Under the pieces are notes generated by a model. It did not search any database, had not been told where the DNA came from, and saw only the letters and a program-made list of their open reading frames with translations. Of a DNA stretch of 64,000 bases, positions 55,201 through 64,000 are shown piece by piece (within the stretch, counting starts at the first letter, position 1; the number at the start of each line of letters is the position of its first letter). The DNA lies in contig CM061069.1 of NCBI GenBank assembly GCA_030762895.1, positions 24,857,404-24,921,403 on the forward strand. The letters are read 5' to 3'. The stretch is from Sophora flavescens (lineage: Eukaryota; Streptophyta; Magnoliopsida; Fabales; Fabaceae). Position numbers and translations under genes: made by a program.

Positions 55201-56686
55201 CACTTAAGGTTTTAAATTGCAGGAGTTCTTCCAGGATGCTATGCAACGGAAGGAACGCCGTGAGACCAATTGGATGAGGAGGAAACCATGGAAACTTGAT
55301 CAGGGAGTATCCTCTCCTCTCCTCATTTTGTTTTGTTTTTGTTTTTGTTTTTGCTTTGTTTTTTTTTTATTTGTCGCTCTTGAATAATTTGAGAAGATCA
55401 AGAGTTTTTGTATGAATAGTGTGTCGGCAAGCTTTTTGGATTTTAATTAAATTGAGCATAGATTGATTGCATAAATTATTTTGACCATTGATGATTTCCC
55501 CCTAGGTTCTGATAGTAGAAAAGTTGATCCCCACTTGAAAAATTGAAAACTGAACCTTGAGAATTTTATTGTGATTGCTTGATTTATGATAAGTTTGGGG
55601 TGAGGGGGTGCACACACACTAGGAATTGTATCTCGTTCAAACAATTTGCAAAATGTCCAGGTGAGGATTTGAGCCTCCAACTTTGTTTTTGATTGTGTGA
55701 ATCACTTTTAAGTTGTACTTTCCCGAATTTGCTTGAATCTTTTCATGGTTTGCATGTTTATGTGTTGCATCAAATGATTTAGGCAATTTTCTTTGAATAA
55801 CTACTTGGCCTAAAAAGTACCATCCCTAATGCATGTTCCCTAGTTAGCCACATTGAGCCTAATTGACCTATTGTTTCTTGATGACCCTATATTACAAGCC
55901 AAAATCTGAAAAACCATGTTAACCCAATCTTAGGATTAGGAGAGCATGGAAGCGTAGCAAGAGAATGGTTGTGAGGAACTAAGTTTGGGGTGGCTACAAG
56001 GTGATGTGTCATATTGGGGGTGAGAAAAAGAAAAATAAAGGTTGATTAAAAAAAAATATTGCCAAAAGAAAAGGGGCAAAACAGAAAAAAAAATAGCAAG
56101 GAAAAGGTTGTAGCCACCCGAGGCAAAAAGAAAAATAGAAAAAGGAATTTGAGTGGAAAATGTGTTTAATGCTCATGCTCTCTTAGTTCCTAGGGACTTA
56201 AGCCTAGTATCCTTGAATATCCTACCCTCAGCCAAGCCCCATTACAACCTTGATAAGACCTTCTGATGTTGCATGCATGTTTTCGTGGGAACCATTTTTG
56301 AGATGAAAATCAAATTTATGGGAAGTGCTCTTGATATGTGAAATTGAGGGAAAAGTTGATAGCCTCGACAAATTTGAGAGAATGAGTGAAATTTTACATA
56401 CCCTTGTGAGGAAGGCAATTGTTTGAAATTGGTGATCTTCCTTTTGTGTGTGACCCTGATCCTCAACCTAGATTAATGATTGCATGAATGATGAAGTTCT
56501 CAATTGTTTAAAGTAAATGAATGTGGGGATTACATTGATGCAAGGGGAGAATTCATTGAAGGAAAACTGTTTTGAGTGCATGAAATTTGTGCGAAATCGA
56601 TAGATTCCCTTAAGCTTGCCAAGTCTTGAGTCCTTTTTGAGTTTTAGCTTGCTTGGGGACAAGCAAGGTTTAAGTTTGGGGTGTTT
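55201..56686 (+). other. 3' UTR and purine tract of F
   Basis: No coding capacity. It shares blocks with 17570-18719 of A (GATAAGTTTGGGGTGAGGGG near 55589). The env-position and second post-pol ORFs of A are missing. It ends TAAGTTTGGGGTGTTT. Confidence 0.75.
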
Positions 56687-58199
56687 TGATAAGCCTTCGG
56701 CTTATCTAGTTTTATAACTAGATGGACTGTGGTTTTTGTGTAAATTATTCGAGTTCAATCTCGTTTTCGCCCAAATTTGGCCTTGTTTCATTCCTAAGTA
56801 GACTTTTACTCGTTCTAGGCATTTTTAGTAGTTTTTAGTCTATTTTGAATAGAATTACGCTTTTTGTGTCTTTTTATTGTTTCAGGTTAGAAGTGAAGCT
56901 CCGGGAGTCAAGGAAAGTCAAGAAGCAGTGGAAAAAGCACTTCTGGAGATACTCGCCACGAGTGGATGCTCGCCTCGCGAGCCACGAACATCGAGATAAA
57001 GCGGCAATCAATATCACTCTGGTTTCGCCCCATGAACGAGTCCCCGATCGCCTCGCGAATCATGAAGACCTGGAAGTCAGAGACCATCACGGCTTTGCCG
57101 TGATGAAGGTCACAGCTTAGAATTGAATCTCGCCCCGCGAACAGTCAGCTCGCCACGCGAGAGTTTGAAGACCCTGGAAGACAGAGGCCATCACGGCCTA
57201 GCCGTAATGAAGGTCACGGCTGTGACAGTTTGAAATTGGAAGACTCGCCCCATGAATGAACTTTCGCCTCTCGAAAATCCAAATTGAAAGCGCGCCAAAA
57301 CTAATTATTCACCTCGCGAAATGTTGTTAGCCCCGCGAGCGGCCGAGAACCAGAATCCTTATTTATAGGCTGTTTCAGATCAGATGGACGAAGTTGGTTT
57401 TTCCACTTGTTTTAGATCAGATTTGTGCGAATCCTTGTTTCTGGGGCTGCGTCTCCCTTCTCTTTTCTTTTCTTATTTTATGGTGATTATGTCGGATTGT
57501 TTGTGCGTCGTCACGGGCATGAGGAACTAATCCCCTCGTCCGAGGGATCAATGAAGCCGCCCATGGCGGTATAGTGTTCATGTGATGTATGTTTTTCTCC
57601 CCTTCTCTCAATGAATATTTTCCAATTCTGATTTGAATGCGTTGATCATATGTGTTGCGTGATTGACTAGTTAAACGTGTTGAGGCCGATCGGCGATTCG
57701 CGGTTTAGAACTTGGATTGGGAACACTAATTGAATAATGAGCACGACAGTGGATTTAGGAGATTAGTGCAACCTTATAGGGAACAAGAATTAATAGAATT
57801 CGAGATTAGGATTATGAGACCTAGTAAGTAATTAATCCAATCGTCGAATACGTCCTATTGAGCACGACAGTGGATATAGGAGAAATTGGGGGTCCCGGTT
57901 GACATTGTAATTGAACTTAGGGAGAACTTCATCATCACTTGGGTACTATACATGATTGGGTAGGTGGATTTGAGACCTTGGATATTTTAATTTCTGATTT
58001 TAAAACCTTAGCTTTAATTGATTTGTTATTGAATTGCGATAATAATCTCTCTCTCTCAACCACCTTCTGTAACTTGACCAAACGTATCTGATTTCCCGCG
58101 GATTAGTCGAATTGGTAGCCCAATCCCTGAGTTCGACCTCGGTAATTACTTACCGTGTTTATTTTATTACTTGCGACGACCCGGTACACTTGCCGGTGA
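56687..58199 (+). repeat. 3' LTR of element F, lacking its last five bases
   Basis: Starts TGATAAGCC. It ends TGCCGGTGA and runs straight into the target duplication AAAGG, whereas the 5' LTR ends TGCCGGTGACATCA. Confidence 0.9.
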
Positions 58200-59092
58200 A
58201 AAGGCAACTTTGCCAGTGTTGACTTTGGCATTACATTCAAAGAAGAACCGTTATCAATGAGAACCCTAGCCATGACATGATCTCGACACTTTACAAAAAT
58301 GTGTAACGCCTTGTTGTGCTATATTCCTTCAGCAGGAATTTCATCATCAGTGAAAGTGATATAATTATTAGCGACGATGTTACCCACGATGTTATTGAGC
58401 TTGTCAACTGTGATGTCATGAGAGACATAAGCTTGATTCAACACCTTCATCAGTATTCTCCTATGTGGCTCAGAATTCATCAACAAAGACAAAAGGGATA
58501 TCCGAGCTGGAGTTTGATTCAATTGATCCACAGCCCTGTATTCGCTTTGCTTGATGAACTTCAAGAATTCGCCGACTTCTTCATCAGATACCTCCTTTTT
58601 ATTATCACCCCCTTTGGTACCCTTTTCAGTCGGCGTTCCTTCCACCTTCTCTTTCCCCTTGCGATCTTTTTCTTCCTTTTCTGTTCCCTCCCTTCGCAAT
58701 ACTTCTGGAGTATAAATGTGACCACTCCTAGTCATTCCGCCAATTCCCGAAATGTTGGTAACCACAGTGGTCCCGTTGGGAGGACTTTGTTGAACCTGCC
58801 TATCATATCTCCATGGTACCGCTTTGGTGTCCTTGTAAGGGAAAGGACCTGGGATTCGGATGACAACTGGTGTTGGCCCACTCGAAATCGGCATAGGTTC
58901 CTTCTCAGTATAGTGTATCACCACTGGCTTCGAAGCGACCTGCTCAGGAACCGGTTGAGGATTAATCACAACGGTAAAAGGAGTTATCTTAACTGGAGTT
59001 GGGGAAATTGTAGATTCAGCGACCATGTTAATGCCACACTCATTCGATTCATAACCAATTAGGATAACCTTCATATCTATTAACTGTTGCAC
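58200..59092 (-). pseudogene. Gag-protease junction and protease active site of G
   Basis: On the - strand the frame from 59092 to 58319 is a Pro/Lys-rich linker (VNPQPVPEQVASKPVVIHYT). A TAG at 58319-58321 separates it from HNKALHIFVKCRDHV and the retropepsin active site VLIDNGSSLNVMPKSTLAKL (Asp-Asn-Gly in this lineage). The coding line stops at 58200, where F is inserted, and resumes at 50337. Confidence 0.87.
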
Positions 59093-59104
59093 AACTTGTC
59101 GAAA

Positions 59105-61145
59105 TTATGCACAGTCTTCAATTGAATGCCCCATATTCCCATCGAAGTCACACCTTGTCTCTTCATCAAGAGTCTTCTCTTCAACAGATGAGGTTTGCAC
59201 CAATCCATGTTTTTGCATCTCCCTTAAAATAACTCCCATGGGAGTTCTGACATCAGCCACTTGGCTCTTAAGAGCAGGTTCCATAAAGCCATCAATGGCA
59301 TTGACTCCCGAACCCCCATGATTTGGCATAGGACCTTGTGCCCCATTCGGAGCATCTTTTTGAAAGCTCAACCACTTAGCATCAATAAGATCCTGTACCT
59401 TAAATTTGAAAGACCTGCAGTTCTCAGTGGAATGACCTATTGCCCCCGCATGATACTCGCATTTAGAATTTGGGTCAAACCACTTCGGATAAGGAGGCCC
59501 CAATGGTTTCATTGGGATAGGAGTCAACACGGATTTTCTTATAAGTTGATGCAGTAGCTCAGTGTAGGTCATGGGTATCGGGTCGAAATGTACTGGCTTT
59601 CTTTCCGAATTATACGGTGGTCTTGTTTGGCTGGTGTTTGGGTTTGGACCTAGGGGTTGAACAATTTGAGGTGGCATGGTAGGGTATGTTTGAGGTTGAG
59701 AGGGGTATGATGGCCGATAAGGAGCCATCTGTTGAGGATTTGGAAATTGTGAGGTGGCAGCGATGTATAGCTGGTTGGCTTGGTGATATGGGGCGTATTG
59801 GTCTTGGAAGGCGGGTGTTTGGTTTCGTCTATATTGGTTTGGTTTCTTTTGTTCAAAGGTTACTGCATGTGCTTCTCCTTCTTTCTTTTTCACAAACGGG
59901 GCTCTCTTCGGGCCGTTCATTACTGAAGTCTCAGTGATTTTGCCAGTCCTCATTCCACGTTCGATTCTTTCACCGATAATGATCATGTCATAAAAGTTCG
60001 ATGACACACTTCCAATCATTCTATCATAGAAAGGCGACTGGAGGGTATCAATGAACATTGCCACAATTTCTTTCTCGGTCAATGGAGGCTCTACCTGAGC
60101 AGCCAGTTCCCTTCATCGTTGTGCATACTCCTTGAAAGTCTATGTCTCTCTTTGCCATATTTTGGAGTTGCATCCTATCGGGAGCCATCTCAATATTGTA
60201 CTTGTATTGCTTCAGGAATGCATCTGCTAGATCTTTGAAGGATAGGACGTGGGCCCGTTCGAGATGCGTGTACCAATTTGAAACTGTCCCAGTTAAACTG
60301 TCTTGGAAGAAATGAATCAAGATCTTATCATCTTGAGCGTATGATGCCATCTTCCTTACATACATGGTCAAATGGTTTTTGGGACAAGTGGTTCCCCGAT
60401 ATTTGTCGAAATCAGGTATCTTAAATTTTGGTGGAATTACAACATTTGGCACCAAACAAAGTTCCGAAGCATCCCGCAGACCATAACTATTTACTCCTTC
60501 AATGGCCCGTAGTCTTTCTTCTAGCACTTCCAACTTTTATTTAGATTGGGAATTCCCTCCTGACTGATTCACTGGAGTTTCACCGTACATATTCTGAGGG
60601 AAGGAGTATGGCATGTAGGAGGATCCGAAGTTTGGCATCATTTGAGTCCCCTGGGGTCCATAATGTAGGGTGTATTGTGGATTTTTTGGATTGACAGAAA
60701 GTGTCACCATCGGGGTGTTACCATCTATAGGGTTGACAGTTTGTGATTGTGGCATTTCGACAGCATCGGTGGGGGTTGGTGTCTGAGGGATATGTTCGGA
60801 GTTTTGAATGCCGTCTTGTGGGATGGGGGCCGTTGGTGGCACAAATCCACGAGGCAAACCGTATGGGAGATTGTTCGGGTCAAATGAAAAATGAGTCTAG
60901 TTGCTTCGATAAATAGTGAGAGGCATCATGGCCCCTGGTTGGTTGAAGCCTTGAATAGGAACCTGAGTAAAACCGGGCGGAAGGAGAGGTGTGGCCGGAT
61001 GTCCTTCGTTCGAGGTTGGAGGGTTCTCCTTTGTGTTCTTTTCCTTCTGCATTGCTTGTAGGATCTCCATCATCTTAGTCATTTGATTCTTAATTTGACT
61101 GATTTCATCCCTGATCTCTTGGACTTCTTCTAGTTCATCCGCCAT
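59105..61145 (-). pseudogene. gag of element G
   Basis: Starts MADELEEVQEIRDEISQIKN at 61145 with a short coiled coil, then a Pro/Gln-rich stretch. The Retrotrans_gag core follows (PPKFKIPDFDKYRGTTCPKN, FFQDSLTGTVSNWYTHLERA, FLKQYKYNIEMAPDR). Two zinc-binding-like motifs are near the end (CEYHAGAIGHSTENC and CDFDGNMGHSIEDC). One frame from 61145 to 60160 has TAG at 60897 and TAA at 60537. It then shifts and continues at 60082 (TEKEIVAMFIDTLQSPFYDR) to TAA at 59105. Gag coats the element RNA. Confidence 0.87.
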
Positions 61146-61970
61146 GGCTCTTGCCTGTGACCGAGTGCGATAAGGGTGTCTTTGAGCAATTATTCAGAAA
61201 AACCACACACTGTTTTAATCGAAACAAAAGTGAGAATAAAATGTTTGAAAAAACTGCAACAAGCTTTTATGAAAATCACCTTTGGAGTTTATTATTATTT
61301 TTTGAGTTAACACCTTATAACAGACAAGAGATGGTCCCTCCATCCCACATAGAGAGCATTGTGCTCATAAGATGGAATGGAGTTGACAACAAATCTAGGG
61401 GAGAAACAACTCTCCACAATAGATGTTGTCTCAAACACACTAGAAATTCTGAATTGAGACATCTCGTCCTACCCTTTGCGAAGAAGGAAGAATCCTATAA
61501 GGCAAGGATGTAGTTGACAACATACTAAAGGAAGACCATGCTCCACGATAGGTGTCGTCGCTAGTCAAGTGCAAGAGTTGAAGTGCGAAGGAATCATAGA
61601 AGCAAGAACTGATTTCATTAAAAACTCTTCAAAGCAAATACATAGAATTATGGAGGCAAGGACATATTTCATTAAAATCTCCTCAAAACAATACATAGAC
61701 TGGGATTACATCACAATTCTCGACATTGTTACAACATTTTCATCCTAAAGTCAATAGCTTAGGTCTCTTTCTTTTTAGCCCTCGAGTAAACCATCCACAT
61801 ATTTGCATGAAATCATCCAACTCAGCCGGGAGATAAAGCATAGGGTCCGCACGATTTTTTTTCCCTTTCAAAGCGTTGGACAAAATTCGGAATACAATGG
61901 CTTAGCTCCAAATTCATGCTCATATATCTTTTTTCCATATGTCAATATCTATCCCTCGCTCTCGGGCCTC
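61146..61970 (-). other. Spacer between ORF1 and gag of G
   Basis: No coding capacity on the element strand. It contains an imperfect direct repeat (ATAGAAGCAAGAACTGATTTCATTAAAA-like at 61598 and 61653). In Ogre-like elements this interval separates ORF1 from gag. Confidence 0.55.
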
Positions 61971-63737
61971 TTATCTCCACCACCTCACGGCATTCATTAC
62001 TTGAACCCTTTGATCATGATAGTGTTTTGCTGAGGTCCACCCTAAATCGCACTGCTTCTTGATTTCGACTAGTAGGATATTTAGCTCTTGGACCTTTTGT
62101 ACCAATTCATCAGTCATCCTGTCTTGTGCACAAATTTGCTTTTGTAAGTTGGCATTGACTCCCCTTTGTCGATTGACTTCCACTTCCAATGCCTTTCTCA
62201 CATCTCCTTGCTGAATGACTTCTTCTTCTAACTGATGCTTTTCTTTTCTTAGTTGATGCCTTTCTGCTGTCAAGGACAATACTTTGCTTTCAAGATTCTG
62301 GATCCTAGTCATGACGCTCGGCGGGACCTTGTCTGTATTCTTCTGGACTTTTGAGGTTACGGAGATATCCGCACACAAATCTTTTAAATGTTCATTTTCC
62401 TTTGTTAACTTCTCACAGCGCTTCTGACTAATGGCTATTTTCAACTCAGCATCTTGCTTTTGTTGTTCCATTTCCTTCATTTGTACTTCTAGGACTTTTA
62501 GTTGTTCTGCCATTTGAGTTACCTAAGGGGAGTAGTCTTCAGCTTTCGTGCTTTCTGCAGGAATGTTGACGGGACCTCTCCTTGATTTTCTCCATGCTTC
62601 ATACTCTGAGACAATGATTAGGATTGGTCAGCCCAACTGTGATCTTCCCGCCATCCTCACATTTTTCCATGCATTTCTAACTTCTTTCTCCAACAACTTG
62701 GTATTCTCACCATCCTCGTATCGGAAACAGCATCCACCGAGTTGTTCTTCTCGTGGCACGATTTGCATCCAACAAAGTTGTCGTACGCCTATGGCGGGTG
62801 TGTAGGATATACACCCTCTCGGACCCATCAAAGGAACATTTGGATAGTCACCACAACTATAAATGATATCTTGCCCCTGTTGACTTTCGTACCATGCACA
62901 TACCCACTTAAAAGAGTCTCTTTCCACTTTGTCAAACTCGCTCTTCCATTCCTCTTCATTAAGCTGTCTTGTAGGGATGTTATGGAATCCTCTTAGTGGA
63001 TCTGAATTGCGGTTGATATAGCCTTTTGCGTACATGTGAGTCATGACCCATACATAGAGCAACTGCGCACAACATCTGAGCTTCCCCTTTGGATGCCACT
63101 GGCAAAATTCTAGAGTCAAAGGCGTTTCAGCCAATACTGTCGGCACGAGGTTTTTCTTTCTTTCAACTGTGAAGAACACGTCCATTGCTTCTTGATCTAT
63201 CATGTCTAGCGCCGATGGAAATAGAACCAACCCATATATTGCTAGTGCTAATACCCTCTCAAAGGTTTCCCAGTCTTGTTGATCCATTAGTTTCCTTAAA
63301 TGATTTTCAAGAAATTTTCGGGTCAACCCTCACGAGTTTGAGTGCCCGGTCAAGTTTACTTCAATTTCAGGAAGCCCTAGTAACCCTGCTATGCTTGCAG
63401 TGGTCAAGTATTGCCCCAGGTGAAAGTACACAGTGGGATTTTTCTGCATTGGCAACCTTAACAGGCAAGCATATTCTTCAATGGTGGGTGTAATGTCCAT
63501 GTTTGGCAACTTGAAGCATCTGAGATGTGGGCTCCAATACCGACTTAGAGCACTCAAAGCAGTACCTTGAACCGGTATGAAAATTAGGTCCAAGATCCCT
63601 CCATACTTCTTGACGAAGATTTTTCGATGTTCTTGAGGCAAAGATTGCCTTAACTCTTTCAAATTCTCTAATGAGATCAAAATCACCCTAGACCTCTTGG
63701 TGGCGGGAGCACTGCTAGTGTGTCTGACTTTTTCCAT
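61971..63737 (-). pseudogene. ORF1 of Ogre-like element G: plant-mobile-domain-like plus coiled coil
   Basis: Starts MEKVRHTSSAPATKRSRVIL at 63737 and stays in a single frame for 589 codons to TGA at 61971, with only three in-frame stops (TGA 63330, TGA 62628, TAG near 62523). The first third has the plant-mobile-domain-like pattern (KYGGILDLIFIPV, MDITPTIEEYACLLRLP). The middle is a conserved Cys/Trp-rich region (LEFCQWHPKGKLRCCAQLLY, SFKWVCAWYESQQGQDIIYS). The last 180 residues form a long coiled coil (MAEQLKVLEVQMKEMEQQKQ). An ORF in this place, upstream of gag, is typical of Ogre-like elements; its role is unknown. Confidence 0.82.
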
Positions 63738-64000
63738 CTCTTGTTATCAAAGGTGTTATCTCTTACCAAATTATCTGTGCAAGGGAAATTTTATTTTATT
63801 AATAACATTTGGAAAGCAAAATTACTTATGCATGATAGTGTACCAAGATGCATGAATGAATGACATATTGACGATGCATGGCCTACAATACTACATGCAC
63901 GAGCATACAATATAATAATGAGTGTAACAGGATGCAGGAATGAGTGGCATGTTAAGGTGCATGTGGGATGCATGTAGAAAATCGTTATGATGCATGAGAT
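63738..64000 (-). other. Leader upstream of ORF1 of G
   Basis: No gene. ATGCATGAATGA-type words recur from 63828 to 63990. The primer site and 5' LTR of G are not reached. Confidence 0.5.

Larger units (their letters stand above)
50338..58199 (+). mobile_element. Element F, young Athila-like LTR element lacking RT-RH-INT
   Basis: 7,862 bp with LTRs at 50338-51848 and 56687-58199, inserted antisense in the protease gene of G. The duplication AAAGG (50333-50337 and 58200-58204) is exact, and removing F restores KLPFDGTHMK. Inside are a perfect tRNA-Asp primer site, gag, and protease fused in frame to a piece from beyond integrase. A hairpin, CpG tract, 3' UTR and purine tract follow. About 3 kb of RT-RNase H-integrase and the env-position ORFs are gone relative to A. 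LTR divergence is roughly 1-2 percent outside the CpG tract, so it is the youngest LTR element here with both LTRs. Confidence 0.93.
32445..64000 (-). mobile_element. Tat/Ogre-like Ty3/gypsy element G, 5' end beyond window
   Basis: From right to left on the - strand: ORF1 (63737-61971), gag (61145-59105), protease, RT-RNase H, a second RNase H, integrase (to 45849), 3' UTR with tandem repeats, purine tract and 3' LTR (32445-34764). The second RNase H after RT-RNase H and the extra ORF before gag mark the Tat lineage, in particular Ogre-like elements. CACTA (34796-44017) and F (50338-58199) are nested inside. Removing them leaves about 14.5 kb in view. Many in-frame stops make it inactive. Confidence 0.9.

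Noticed and set aside
59261..59557. + strand ORFs opposite gag of G
   Set aside because: Shadows of the gag frame on the other strand.

Overview
The window is a stretch of plant nuclear heterochromatin built almost entirely from nested transposable elements. The evidence is Ty3/gypsy polyproteins with plant-type Athila and Tat/Ogre features, a plant CACTA (En/Spm) transposon carrying a Ulp1-like protease, a Mutator-like element with captured host exons, and a primer-binding site matching the 3' end of plant tRNA-Asp. A eudicot is likely; a legume is possible because of the Ogre-like architecture, but the species cannot be fixed. I see no intact host gene. The only recognisable host-gene sequence is a captured fragment of the first exon of the chaperonin subunit CCT5.

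Left block (1-25410): an Athila-like element A on the + strand, with its 5' LTR mostly outside the window. It reads gag, protease, RT, RNase H, integrase, conserved post-pol hairpin, CpG-palindrome tract, an env-position ORF, a second unknown ORF and the 3' LTR. Three later insertions interrupt it. Element B (1496-8616, TSD TTCAT) is a gag-protease-only LTR element in gag. E (10279-11474, TSD ATGAT) is an antisense solo LTR in RT. D (19571-24985) is an antisense relative of B inside A's 3' LTR, and it has been rearranged so that a 1,892-bp piece of LTR A plus LTR D is present twice.

Middle (25411-32444): AT-rich sequence with a non-autonomous Mutator-like element (25760-27197) carrying a CCT5 first-exon fragment and a second, opposite-strand gene fragment, a LINE-like poly(A) tail and a possible old CACTA relic.

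Right block (32445-64000): a Tat/Ogre-like element G on the - strand, 5' end beyond the window. From right to left it has ORF1 (plant-mobile-domain-like plus coiled coil), gag, protease, RT-RNase H, a second RNase H, integrase, a 3' UTR with 17 tandem ~47-bp repeats, PPT and the 3' LTR (32445-34764). It is full of stops and frameshifts. A 9,222-bp CACTA element (34796-44017, TSD AAT) lies 31 bp inside its LTR, and a young Athila-like element F (50338-58199, TSD AAAGG) splits its protease gene.

How the parts relate: A and F belong to one family (LTRs starting TGATAAGCC), and B and D to another (LTRs starting TGATGAGTG or TGATAGTGTG). B and F keep gag and protease but lack RT, RNase H and integrase, so if they moved recently they needed enzymes supplied in trans. 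Each family carries its own short CpG-rich palindrome, amplified just upstream of the LTR TATA box; in A, B and F it recurs just downstream of a conserved post-pol hairpin. This repeated U3-like cassette is the most interesting unexplained structure I found.
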